64,000 nt of DNA from Alphaproteobacteria bacterium. Its GTDB lineage: Bacteria; Pseudomonadota; Alphaproteobacteria; Sphingomonadales; Kordiimonadaceae. Position numbers and translations under genes: made by a program. Shown here piece after piece: positions 16,378 through 24,448 of this stretch; positions within the stretch are counted from its first letter, which is position 1, and each line of letters opens with the position of its first letter. The notes beneath the pieces were generated by a model. It had not been told where the DNA came from, did not search any database, and was given only the letters and a program-made list of their open reading frames with translations. Where the stretch lies: NCBI GenBank assembly GCA_006226495.1, contig SBGU01000029.1:121229-185228 (forward strand), in the 5' to 3' direction.

Positions 16378-17006
16378 GCCGGCAGCTCCGGCGTGTTGCG
16401 GCAATCGGTGCAGCGGAATTCAATCAGGCTGCCATCCGTGTGGCGGAAACGCATGCCCAGCCAATTGCCGGCATCGTCGTAGAAACTGTCGATATCCAGA
16501 TCACCCCGCACTTCCAGCATGGTCTCGCCGCCGGCGGGCACCGGCGTGATGCTGACCCGGTTCAGTTTGCCGGTGATGGTGTTGAACAGGCTGGCCGCGC
16601 GGGCCACATCTGCGTTCCAGTGATTGGTGGTCATGAAGGTGCCATCAAGGGTCTCGACACGCCCGCCGGCGCGATGCGCCAGATACTGGCCGTCCCGCAG
16701 GTCCGCCTGGCTGGTACGTATCTCGCCGTTGTCTTCAACCCGCGTGCGCACGCTTTTAAGCCTGCCGGCCTGCCAGACCTCGTCGGACACATAATGATAC
16801 CGGTACACAGTGACGAACAACAGTTTCACCTTCATCCGGGTTTCGGCACGTACATGCAGCGTTCCGCAGGACTGCTCGAACCGGATTTCGTGGCTGCCGA
16901 TCCGGTGCCCGTTCCGGAAAACCTGATACTGGTTGGTCGAATCGCGGACCGGGTTATCGTCCGCACAGGCTGCTGTTGCCAGCAAAAGCAGGGGCAGGAA
17001 GCTCAT
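16374..17006 (-). CDS. DUF6134 family exported protein
   Basis: 210 residues from the ATG 17004-17006 (MSFLPLLLLATAACADDN); an upstream in-frame ATG would add charged residues before the signal. A short hydrophobic signal ends at AC, possibly a weak lipobox. The mature part has QYQVFRNGHRIGSHEIRFEQ, MKVKLLFVTVYRYHY and EVWQAGRLKSVRTRVEDNGE, the repeating beta-strand pattern of DUF6134 proteins. These are periplasmic and structurally may be lipid-binding, with no known enzymatic function. The stop overlaps the SDR start. The upstream 282 bases (to the diguanylate cyclase) contain no gene; no RpoE-type promoter could be seen there. Confidence 0.75.
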   Translation of the reverse strand: MSFLPLLLLATAACADDNPVRDSTNQYQVFRNGHRIGSHEIRFEQSCGTLHVRAETRMKVKLLFVTVYRYHYVSDEVWQAGRLKSVRTRVEDNGEIRTSQADLRDGQYLAHRAGGRVETLDGTFMTTNHWNADVARAASLFNTITGKLNRVSITPVPAGGETMLEVRGDLDIDSFYDDAGNWLGMRFRHTDGSLIEFRCTDCRNTPELPA

Positions 17007-17288
17007 GGCCGCCCCCCTGCCACATCGCATGGGTCTGATTCGGCCAGACTCGCTCGGAGGAAATATTCATTTCGGACCTGCAACATTATCCGGAACCCCA
17101 TTCACTTACCTGAAGGCGTATAGCTTCTACGCAAAGGGGCACGTACCGGTTCATTCGGGTGCTGTGTCTTTGCCGGTTCGGTAACCGGGTCCTGCAGCAC
17201 CCGGAAATGCCTGTTCGCATTTGGTGTATGACAATGTCCGTGTGTAGAATGATTGCGGGCAAACTGAGATGAGGGACGAGGCAGCACA

Positions 17289-18302
17289 ATGCTGGACACA
17301 ATGCCGGGGCATGAGAATCTCGACCCCCGGGTTCTTCTGGAAGTCATTCGAACACAAACCGAAATCGCGCGCCGCGGGCTCGACCTCAATGGTGTGATGA
17401 CCTATGTCGCGGGCGAAGGGCAGCGCCTGACCGGGGCGGATGGCGCCGTGGTCGAACTGGCGGAAGGCGAGGATATGGTCTACCGCGCGGGCGCCGGCAT
17501 TGCCGCCAACCAGCTTGGCCTAAGGATCAAGCGCGCCGGCAGCCTGACCGGCCTGAGCGTCGCGACCGGCGAAACCCTGCGCTGTGACGACGCCGAACTG
17601 GACCCCCGCGTGGACCGGGAAGCCTGCCGTAAGGTTGGCCTCAGGTCCATGGTCGTGGTGCCATTGATTTACCATGAACGCGCCGTTGGTGTGCTGAAGG
17701 TGGTGTCCGGCCGGCCAGCAGCCTTCAGCGAAGAAGCCGAACAGGTCCTGCACCTGATGTCGGACCTGATTGCGGCGTCCATTTTCCATGCCGCCAAATA
17801 TGCGAGCGACGAACTTTACCACCTGGCCACCCATGACGCCCTGACCGGCCTTGCCAACCGGGCGCTTTTTTACGACCGGTTGCGTCAGGGGCTGGGCATT
17901 GCAAGGCGGCGCAACGCGCTTTTGGGCATCCTGGTCCTTGATATGGACAATCTGAAACCGATCAACGACCAGCTTGGGCACCGCGCCGGGGACGCCGCGC
18001 TTCAGGAGACGGCAACCCGTATCCGGACCATGTCCCGCCAGACCGACACGGCGGCGCGCCTTGGCGGCGACGAGTTCGGCGTGATCCTGATGGACCTCAA
18101 GACCCAGGACAATGCCGCCATCCAGGCCGGTCGCATTGCCAGCGCTATCGGGCAACCATTTCACTTCGAGGGCCAGGTCGTAAACCTGTCTGCCAGTGTC
18201 GGCAGTGTTGTCTATCCCGAGGACGGGGACGATCTTGATGCCCTGATCGTCAAGGCCGATGAATGCATGTATGAAAATAAAAGGGCGCGGAAGGGCGGCT
18301 GA
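17289..18302 (+). CDS. GAF-GGDEF diguanylate cyclase
   Basis: 337 residues, soluble. A GAF sensor domain spans about residues 20-165 (LTGADGAVVELAEG through VVPLIYHERAVGVLKV). A GGDEF domain spans about 175-335, starting at DALTGLANRALFYDRL, with an intact active site RLGGDEFGVIL. The inhibitory I-site RxxD (RQTD) lies five residues before GGDEF, so product inhibition is expected. It makes cyclic di-GMP from two GTP. No EAL domain is present. The gene is transcribed alone, plus strand, and converges with the phosphoesterase gene. The ligand of the GAF domain is unknown. Confidence 0.93.
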   Translation: MLDTMPGHENLDPRVLLEVIRTQTEIARRGLDLNGVMTYVAGEGQRLTGADGAVVELAEGEDMVYRAGAGIAANQLGLRIKRAGSLTGLSVATGETLRCDDAELDPRVDREACRKVGLRSMVVVPLIYHERAVGVLKVVSGRPAAFSEEAEQVLHLMSDLIAASIFHAAKYASDELYHLATHDALTGLANRALFYDRLRQGLGIARRRNALLGILVLDMDNLKPINDQLGHRAGDAALQETATRIRTMSRQTDTAARLGGDEFGVILMDLKTQDNAAIQAGRIASAIGQPFHFEGQVVNLSASVGSVVYPEDGDDLDALIVKADECMYENKRARKGG

Positions 18303-18334
18303 TCGCGCCGCCCCACAGGCCACGGCCAGAGCCG

Positions 18335-19603
18335 TCAGCGGTTTTCGAAGCTCCAGCTATAGTCGACCACCGGTTCACCGCTGCCATCGTTCGGCGTGGT
18401 GATCATCGTTACTTCGGCGGTGTCGCCCTTCAGGCTGACGTGGGCGAAACCCCAGACCATGCCACGGCGATACAGCGGGTGATAGTCCGGGTTGTTGGCC
18501 TCCTGGTGTGCCATGAAGGGTTTGTTGAGCGGCCGCTGTTTGGCGGCAGCGCCCGACAGCACCTCGACCAGCGGCTGGGCATCGGCATTGCCGGTTGCGG
18601 CCGCGCAGTCGGTGGTATGCAGTTCCAGCGAATGTTCGTGGCCCGAGAAATAGGCATCTGCATATTTGCACAGGGTCGGCAACAGCACACGGCGCAGCAC
18701 GCGCGCCTGTTCGAACTTGCTGCCGCCCGACGACCAGAGCGGATGGTGTGCCACGACAAACTTCCATTTGGCGGTCGAACCGGCCATGGCAGAGGCCAGC
18801 CACTCTGCCATGTTGCGTTCGGCGTCATTCGCGGGTTTGGTCCAGTCTTCAACCTTGTCGAGCGGCGTGTCGCTGGCTTCGCTGCCGTCCGGGTTCAGGA
18901 CGGCTTCATGCACTGGCAGGCCCGCCAGCATCACTTCGGTATCGATGACAAAAATTTCGACCTGTCCATGTGCCGCGGGCGGGCTGACCCGATAGAAGAT
19001 GCCGTCCATATAGAATTTGTCCGACTGTTCCATATAGGCGACCTGCGCCATGGCGCCTTCGCGCGATGTGTTCCAGTCGTGATTGCCGAGCGCGGTATAG
19101 ATGCGGAAATCCGGTGTGCCGGCCCCCAGTTTGGCATAGGGCACGGCGAACAGGTCATGGAACCGCGTGGCATCGTCCTTGCCGTCGGTGCCCATGGTGG
19201 CGCCGTCGGGGTAGATATTGTCGCCGGCCAGGGTGCCCCACTGGCAGAGCGCGGTTTCGCAGAAACGCACCATGGCGTCAGCCACCGGCTGCTGGCCGCT
19301 CGCGGCCACATAACCGCCGATACCGGGGTGGAAGTAAGTGGGCGGGATCTCGAGCCCTTCCACCGGGCGATAATCCTCCATCGCGTCCTTCTTTTCGGCT
19401 TCGATAAAGGCATCCATGGTCTTGAGCGGATGTTTGTATTCCTTGGCTTTCATATAGCCATAATGATAGCCGCTGTCGCCAAATGCGACGAAGCCGATCT
19501 CGCCCTCCTCGTCCGCCGGGGCGGCGCAGGCACTGGTGGCACCCGCAAGCGCCAGCATCAGGGGCGTGAGGATGGCACGGCGGAAGGAAGCGGCTCTTTT
19601 CAT
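18335..19603 (-). CDS. Exported metallophosphoesterase (purple-acid-phosphatase-like)
   Basis: 422 residues with a signal peptide ending near ALAGATSACA, possibly a lipoprotein (TSAC). The metallophosphatase motifs occur in order: GDSGYHYG, AGDNIYPDG, ALGNHDWN, VVAHHPLWSS and SGHEHSLELH, giving the complete dinuclear metal site of the calcineurin/tartrate-resistant acid phosphatase fold. The active site would be periplasmic. The gene follows the sodium:solute symporter by 21 bases on the same strand and is likely co-transcribed from the operator-flanked promoter at about 21.3 kb. This places it in the inositol/phytate regulon as a probable phosphomonoesterase for inositol phosphates. Substrate is inferred from context only. 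Confidence 0.85.
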   Translation of the reverse strand: MKRAASFRRAILTPLMLALAGATSACAAPADEEGEIGFVAFGDSGYHYGYMKAKEYKHPLKTMDAFIEAEKKDAMEDYRPVEGLEIPPTYFHPGIGGYVAASGQQPVADAMVRFCETALCQWGTLAGDNIYPDGATMGTDGKDDATRFHDLFAVPYAKLGAGTPDFRIYTALGNHDWNTSREGAMAQVAYMEQSDKFYMDGIFYRVSPPAAHGQVEIFVIDTEVMLAGLPVHEAVLNPDGSEASDTPLDKVEDWTKPANDAERNMAEWLASAMAGSTAKWKFVVAHHPLWSSGGSKFEQARVLRRVLLPTLCKYADAYFSGHEHSLELHTTDCAAATGNADAQPLVEVLSGAAAKQRPLNKPFMAHQEANNPDYHPLYRRGMVWGFAHVSLKGDTAEVTMITTPNDGSGEPVVDYSWSFENR

Positions 19604-19624
19604 GGTCTGGAACTCCGTTCAGTA

Positions 19625-21247
19625 CTATTGCGCAAGGGCAACATAAAATCCGATTGTGACAAGGGTGATAATGATGCTGGTGGCCTTCAGGTGGCGCCAG
19701 GGTGCCATGTCCACAGGCGCGGCGGGGGCCACCCTCTCCGGACGGACGCCTGTATGGTCAAACCGGCTGACCAGCCACATGATCCCGCAGACGATGACAA
19801 ACACAAGCCCGAGGAAATGCAGGAAATGCAGGTCCTCGCCAATACCGAACAGGCTGCGGGCCGCCGCCTGCACCTCGGCGCCAAAAGCGAACACCAGGAG
19901 GTAAAAGAGCACAGGGCCGGCAACCAGCCCCACCTTGGCCGCGCGGGCAGTGACCGACCGGGTCAGGAGCCCCGCCAGGATAACCGCCAGCATCGGCCCG
20001 AAGAAGGTGGCATTGATCTTCTGCAGGTAATTATAAAGGCTGCCGCTGGTGTCGATCAGCGGCGCCATCAGCATCGCCGCCAGCGCCAGCAGTACGCTGC
20101 AGATGCGGCCCACGCGCACCAGTTCCGGGCCTGAGGCCTGTTTGTTCAGGAACACATTATAGATGCCGTGGCTGAACAGGGTGGCTGAACTGTTGAGCAC
20201 GCTGTTGAAGGTGCTGAGCACCGCCCCCACCATGACCGCGGCAAAAAAACCGACCATGGCCTGCGGCAATACCGCCTTCACCAGGGTCGGATAGGCCTGC
20301 AGGTAGTCCTCAGGCGCGATCTGGTCCTTGAACATATGGAAGGCGATCACGCCCGGCAGCACGATGACAAACGGCCCCAGAAGCTTGAAGCCGGCGGCGA
20401 TCAGCACGCCCTTCTGCCCCTCGGCCAGGTTTTTGGCGCCCAGGGCCCGCTGCACAATGGACTGGTTGGTGCACCAGAAGAAGATCTGGTTCACGATCAT
20501 GCCGGTGAACAGCACACCGAACGGCAGGAACGAGCCCGGCTCGTCGCCGGTGATATCGAACTTGGGCCGCTCGGCCACATAAACTGTGCTCAGGCCATCA
20601 AGCGGGTTGCCGTCACCAATGGCAATCAGCGCCAGAAGCGGGATCAGAAGCCCCGCGATCAGGAACCCGATGCCGTTCACCGTGTCGGAAATCGCAACCG
20701 CCTTCAGCCCGCCGAAGATGGCGTATAGGGACCCCAGCGTGCCCACGCCCCAGACCATCAGCCACAAGGCCGCTTTTGGTGAAATGCCCAGATTGGCCGA
20801 CACATCGAACAGGCTTTCAAGCCCGGTGGCACCAAACAGCAAGACCACGGGCAGGATGGCGATGATATAGGAAAACAGGAACAGAAGTGACGCGATCACC
20901 CGCGTGCCCTCGTCAAACCGGCCGGACAGAAACTCCGGGATCGTGGTCAGGCCGCGCCTGAGGAACCGTGGCAGGAAAAACACCGCCGTCACCACCATCG
21001 CCAGCGCCGCCGTGGTTTCCCAGGCCATCACCGCGATAGTGTGGTTGAAGGCATCGGCGTTCAGGCCGATCAGATGTTCGGTCGACAGGTTCGTGAGCAT
21101 CAGTGAACCCGCGATCACCCATGCCGTAAGGCTGCGTCCGCCCAGGAAATAGGCGTCGGATGTCTGCATCCGGTCGTCGCGTGTTTTCCACCAGGAAATC
21201 AGCGCCACGAGCGCCGTGAACAGAATGAATGTGAATATTGCCTGCAT
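19625..21247 (-). CDS. Sodium:solute symporter (SSS/SLC5 family), probably for inositol
   Basis: 540 residues from the ATG 21245-21247, with GGGAGGGGGT just upstream; a longer frame would begin inside the operator region and was rejected. About 13-14 hydrophobic helices are visible. The family signatures include YFLGGRSLTAWVIAGSLMLT near the N-terminus, GSLYAIFGGLKAVAISD, and WCTNQSIVQRALGAKNLAEG in the middle. SSS transporters of this subgroup carry sugars, sugar acids or inositol with Na+. The operator-like palindromes upstream and the neighbouring iol genes make myo-inositol the best guess. It heads an operon with the phosphoesterase. Confidence 0.88.
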   Translation of the reverse strand: MQAIFTFILFTALVALISWWKTRDDRMQTSDAYFLGGRSLTAWVIAGSLMLTNLSTEHLIGLNADAFNHTIAVMAWETTAALAMVVTAVFFLPRFLRRGLTTIPEFLSGRFDEGTRVIASLLFLFSYIIAILPVVLLFGATGLESLFDVSANLGISPKAALWLMVWGVGTLGSLYAIFGGLKAVAISDTVNGIGFLIAGLLIPLLALIAIGDGNPLDGLSTVYVAERPKFDITGDEPGSFLPFGVLFTGMIVNQIFFWCTNQSIVQRALGAKNLAEGQKGVLIAAGFKLLGPFVIVLPGVIAFHMFKDQIAPEDYLQAYPTLVKAVLPQAMVGFFAAVMVGAVLSTFNSVLNSSATLFSHGIYNVFLNKQASGPELVRVGRICSVLLALAAMLMAPLIDTSGSLYNYLQKINATFFGPMLAVILAGLLTRSVTARAAKVGLVAGPVLFYLLVFAFGAEVQAAARSLFGIGEDLHFLHFLGLVFVIVCGIMWLVSRFDHTGVRPERVAPAAPVDMAPWRHLKATSIIITLVTIGFYVALAQ

Positions 21248-21281
21248 CAGACCCCCTCCCCAGGAAGCTGTGTCGCAATAA

Positions 21282-21325
21282 TGAATGTAAATTTCAAAAA
21301 TGCAACAACACAGAATAAATATTCT
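21282..21325. promoter_or_regulatory. Paired RpiR-type operator candidates upstream of the symporter
   Basis: TGAATGTAAATTTCA (21282-21296) and AGAATAAATATTCT (21312-21325) are dyads of the GAA-N6/7-TTC type recurring throughout this island. They lie 35-78 bases before the symporter start codon, a normal position for repression of its promoter. In Sinorhizobium meliloti a GGAA-N6-TTCC motif is the reported IolR site. Confidence 0.6.
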
Positions 21326-21395
21326 GATTGCGAACAAGTGTCAAGCCCGGCGGGCATTGCCACCGGAAAGCGAGACCTTTGGGTGCAATGACGGC

Positions 21396-22283
21396 CTATT
21401 CGCCGGCAGCGTTCTCCCGTGCCATGCCCAGCGCGATCATCAGGGTTTGTGCCAGGCACATGGTGCCCGCGACGGTACGGAAACCGCTGACCTCGACCCG
21501 GTCCGACAGAAAGTAGACATCGCTGATTTTCACAATCGGGCTGACCAGCTTGTCCGTGAGGCTGACCACCTTGGCGCCGGCTTCAGCCGCCTTGTGGGCA
21601 AGCGCGATCACCTGGTCGGAATAGTTGGGGAAGGTCACCACAATCACCGTGTCTTCGGGCCCGATCTGGTTGCCCTGTTCCGGCAACAGGCCACCAACAC
21701 CGTCCAAAAGGTAGGTCGGCACATCCAGGTTGCGCATCATATAATACATATAGATGGCCACAGGGTACGACCGGCGCTGGCCGATGACATAGACATTGCG
21801 CGCGCCATTGATATGCGCCACCGCCTGTTCAAGCTTCGCAACAGCGGCATCACCCCGAAGCGCATTGATGGCATCGATGTTGGCATCAATGAACACATTC
21901 AGCACCGGATGATCGCTGCCGGTGTCGTCGGCGCCTTCCTTCAGCTTTTCGATGCGGTCGGAATAATTGGCGGAATAGCCCGGCAACTGCTGCACCAGGC
22001 CCGCGCGGAAAATGCGCTGGATTTCCGAAAAACCGTCAAACCCCAGCGCCTGCGCGAAGCGGATCAGGCTCGAGGGCTGCACACCGATACGATTCGCGAT
22101 TTCAGCGGCGGTGTCGAGCGCGGTATCAACCGGGTTGTCGAGCACAAAACGCGCGATTTTCTTGAGCTGTTTGCTCAGCCCGTCGAATCGGCTGGCCAGG
22201 AACGCATTGAATTCGTCCACATCATAACTGTTGTCGGCGCCTTTTCTGGCCATTTGTACCGCCCCTTTTGCCTGAGCTTTCAT
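21396..22283 (-). CDS. RpiR-family transcriptional regulator (IolR-like)
   Basis: 295 residues from an ATG preceded by CAGGGAC. The N-terminal helix-turn-helix domain (about 15-95) contains TAAEIANRIGVQPSSLIRFA. The C-terminal SIS domain (about 125-270) contains NVYVIGQRRSYPVAIYMYYM and VIVVTFPNYSDQV, which would bind a phosphosugar or phosphorylated inositol intermediate. RpiR members repress iol genes in several alphaproteobacteria. A perfect GGAA-N6-TTCC palindrome lies 10 bases upstream of its start codon, suggesting autorepression. It is divergent from a Gfo/Idh dehydrogenase gene. This is the likely regulator of the whole 18-38 kb island. Confidence 0.9.
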   Translation of the reverse strand: MKAQAKGAVQMARKGADNSYDVDEFNAFLASRFDGLSKQLKKIARFVLDNPVDTALDTAAEIANRIGVQPSSLIRFAQALGFDGFSEIQRIFRAGLVQQLPGYSANYSDRIEKLKEGADDTGSDHPVLNVFIDANIDAINALRGDAAVAKLEQAVAHINGARNVYVIGQRRSYPVAIYMYYMMRNLDVPTYLLDGVGGLLPEQGNQIGPEDTVIVVTFPNYSDQVIALAHKAAEAGAKVVSLTDKLVSPIVKISDVYFLSDRVEVSGFRTVAGTMCLAQTLMIALGMARENAAGE

Positions 22284-22292
22284 GTCCCTGTT

Positions 22293-22306
22293 GGAATTTT
22301 AATTCC
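22293..22306. promoter_or_regulatory. Operator candidate, perfect GGAA-N6-TTCC
   Basis: GGAATTTTAATTCC, 10 bases upstream of the RpiR start codon. It is one of three related sites in this 125-base divergent region. Its position over the leader suggests autoregulation. Confidence 0.65.
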
Positions 22307-22338
22307 GATTTCAGAATTTGCTAGCCGTTTTCGGTTGT

Positions 22339-22372
22339 GGAATGTAAATTTCCGGTTGGGAATTTTTGTTCC
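22339..22372. promoter_or_regulatory. Two operator candidates upstream of the Gfo/Idh gene
   Basis: GGAATGTAAATTTCC (22339-22353, N7 spacing) and GGAATTTTTGTTCC (22359-22372, N6 spacing) lie 37-70 bases upstream of the plus-strand dehydrogenase start. With the site at 22293 they form a three-site array between the divergent regulator and dehydrogenase genes. Confidence 0.62.
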
Positions 22373-22408
22373 ACCGATTCGCATCGGGGAACAGGGGAAG
22401 GAAACATC

Positions 22409-23536
22409 ATGCGTGACATTGCGGTCGGCCTGATCGGCAGCGGCTATATCGGCAAAACCCACACCATCGCCTACAAGGCGCACACCAGCGTGTTTGGTGG
22501 ACCGGCCAATCCGGTTTGCACCGCCCTCGCGGACGCCGGCCAGGCCCGGGCGGACGAGGCCGCCACCCGCCTTGGTTTCGGTCGCGCCTACGGTGACTGG
22601 CGCGACCTTGTGGCCGCACCCGACATCGATGTGGTGGCCATCGCGACACCAAATGCCATGCACAAGGATATGGCGCTGGCAGCCATCCGGGCCGGCAAAC
22701 ATGTCTATATCGAAAAACCGCTGGCGCTGGACGCCCGTGAAGCGCGGGAGATTGCGGCGGCGCTTGAAGGCACGGCGCTTGTGCATATGCTGGGCTATAA
22801 TTATCTCTGCAACCCGATCATCGGCACCCTGAAGGCGCTCTTGGACGCGGGCGAGATCGGCGAGATTCTGCATTTCCGCGGCCGGCATAACGAGGACTAT
22901 ATGGCCGACCCGGCTACACCCTGGGGCTGGCGCTGTTCGCGGGCCCTGTCCGGCAGCGGCACCATCGGCGACATGGGCTCGCACCTTATATCCATGGCCA
23001 TGCATCTGGTGGGGCCCGTCGCCGCCATCTGCGGCGATATCCAGACGGTGATCGCAGAACGGACAGATGGTACCGGGAAGGTGCGCGCCGTCGAGAATGA
23101 GGACCAGGCCCATGCACTGGTGCGGTTCCGTTCCGGCGCCATGGGTGTGTTCGAATCCAGCCGCATCGCCCAGGGCAAAAAACAGGGCCTGGCGTTCGAG
23201 ATTGTCGGCAGCAAAGGCAGTGTCGAGTTCGACCAGGAACGCATGAACGAACTGCGGCTCTATGATGCCGGGGCGCCCGCGGGCCGGCGCGGCTTCAAGA
23301 CCATCCTGGTGGACACAAGCTGCCCGGACTTCGGCGCCTTCTGCCCGGCGCCTGGGCACGGGCTTGGCTACAACGACCTGAAGGTGATCGAGGTGAACCG
23401 GCTGATGCGCGCCATCACCGACGGCGCCCCCGTGCCGGTCAATGTGTTCGATGCCGTGGTGATCGAGGAGGTGATCGACGCCTGGCTGGCCTCTGCCGCC
23501 GGGCGTTCATGGATCGACCTGCCGCCCGGCGCATAA
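22409..23536 (+). CDS. Gfo/Idh/MocA-family dehydrogenase
   Basis: 375 residues from the ATG 22409, preceded by GGGAAGGAAA; an upstream in-frame ATG falls within the operator array and was rejected. The NAD(P)-binding motif is LIGSGYIGKTHTIAY. The catalytic lysine motif is YIEKPLALDAREA, and GDMGSHLISMAMHL supplies the Asp/His pair of the second domain. It is clearly distinct from the iolG product at 29206. Divergent transcription from the RpiR gene with shared operators places it in the inositol regulon. It could oxidise another inositol stereoisomer (scyllo- or D-chiro-inositol) or an inosose; the substrate is inferred. Confidence 0.88.
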   Translation: MRDIAVGLIGSGYIGKTHTIAYKAHTSVFGGPANPVCTALADAGQARADEAATRLGFGRAYGDWRDLVAAPDIDVVAIATPNAMHKDMALAAIRAGKHVYIEKPLALDAREAREIAAALEGTALVHMLGYNYLCNPIIGTLKALLDAGEIGEILHFRGRHNEDYMADPATPWGWRCSRALSGSGTIGDMGSHLISMAMHLVGPVAAICGDIQTVIAERTDGTGKVRAVENEDQAHALVRFRSGAMGVFESSRIAQGKKQGLAFEIVGSKGSVEFDQERMNELRLYDAGAPAGRRGFKTILVDTSCPDFGAFCPAPGHGLGYNDLKVIEVNRLMRAITDGAPVPVNVFDAVVIEEVIDAWLASAAGRSWIDLPPGA

Positions 23537-23544
23537 GGTTGGCT

Positions 23545-23566
23545 GCTGGCCTCAGGCGAGGCCAGC
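23545..23566. terminator. Hairpin between convergent Gfo/Idh and iolE genes
   Basis: GCTGGCCTC (23545-23553), loop AGGC, then GAGGCCAGC (23558-23566): a perfect 9-bp stem in the 15-base gap and overlapping the iolE stop. No T-tract follows, so it is a weak or attenuating terminator candidate. Confidence 0.4.
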
Positions 23567-24448
23567 CTCCCGGGCATAGGCCACCAGCGCATGATAGCCC
23601 TTGATGGCATATTCAAGCGGGTTGGCCTTGGCCGGGTCCTGTTCGGCCTCCACCACCAGCCAGCCGGCATAATCCACCGACTTCAGCACCTGCATCACCG
23701 GCGCATATTCGACCATGCCGTCGCTGGGCACGGTGAACACACCTTCGGTGACCGCGCGCAGGAAGCTCCAGTCTTCCGCCCGCGCTTTTGCGAGCACAGC
23801 CTCGCGCACATCCTTGCAATGCACATGCACGATACGGTCCTTGTGGCGTTCGGCCACGCTGGCCGGGTCGCCGCCCGCATAGGTCAGGTGGCCGGTGTCC
23901 AGCAACAGGCCAACCGCGTCGCTGGTGCCTGCCATCATGCGGTCGATCTCGGCTGCGGTTTCAACGACCGTGCCCATATGGTGGTGGTAAGCCAGCTTCA
24001 GGCCCCGCGCCGCCACATGCTCGGCCATCGCGCTCAACCCGTCGCAGAACCGGCCCCAGTCCGCTTCCGCGATGGTCGGCCGGCCGCTCAGCGGCACGTC
24101 TTCCTGCCCATGGATACAGCGGGTCGTCTCGGCCCACACCACCACGTCGCAGCCCATGGCGGCAAGGAGGGACAGGTGCGGCTCAAGCGCCGCCTTTTCT
24201 TCCTCGACCGACCGGGTCATGAGTTCCGACGAATACCAGCCGGAGATCAGCTTCAGGCCATTGCCAGCCAGAATGGGTGCCAGCACCGCCGCGTCGCGCG
24301 GGAATTTATGGCCAAGCTCGATGCCCGAATAACCGGCAAGTGCTGCTTCACGCAGGCACACATCAAGCGGGGTGGCACCGCCAAGTTCGCGTTTGTCGTC
24401 GTTCGACCAGGCGATCGGGTTGGTACCAAACTTCACACTGTCAGCCAT
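23552..24448 (-). CDS. iolE: myo-Inosose-2 dehydratase
   Basis: 298 residues. A TIM-barrel protein of the AP-endonuclease-2/xylose isomerase superfamily, starting KFGTNPIAWSNDDKRELGG, the characteristic IolE N-terminus. It contains SGIELGHKFP, KLAYHHHMGTVVET, LLLDTGHLTYAGGDP and VHCKDVR, which supply the metal ligands (Glu, Asp, His). It dehydrates 2-keto-myo-inositol to 3D-(3,5/4)-trihydroxycyclohexane-1,2-dione. It is last in the iolB-C-D-E operon and overlaps the iolD end by 8 bases. Length and motifs are normal for the family. Confidence 0.95.
   Translation of the reverse strand: MADSVKFGTNPIAWSNDDKRELGGATPLDVCLREAALAGYSGIELGHKFPRDAAVLAPILAGNGLKLISGWYSSELMTRSVEEEKAALEPHLSLLAAMGCDVVVWAETTRCIHGQEDVPLSGRPTIAEADWGRFCDGLSAMAEHVAARGLKLAYHHHMGTVVETAAEIDRMMAGTSDAVGLLLDTGHLTYAGGDPASVAERHKDRIVHVHCKDVREAVLAKARAEDWSFLRAVTEGVFTVPSDGMVEYAPVMQVLKSVDYAGWLVVEAEQDPAKANPLEYAIKGYHALVAYAREAGLA

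Noticed and set aside
17007..17288. RpoE-type promoter upstream of the DUF6134 gene
   Set aside because: No TGATCC-like -35 with an 18-base spacer could be found on the minus strand there.
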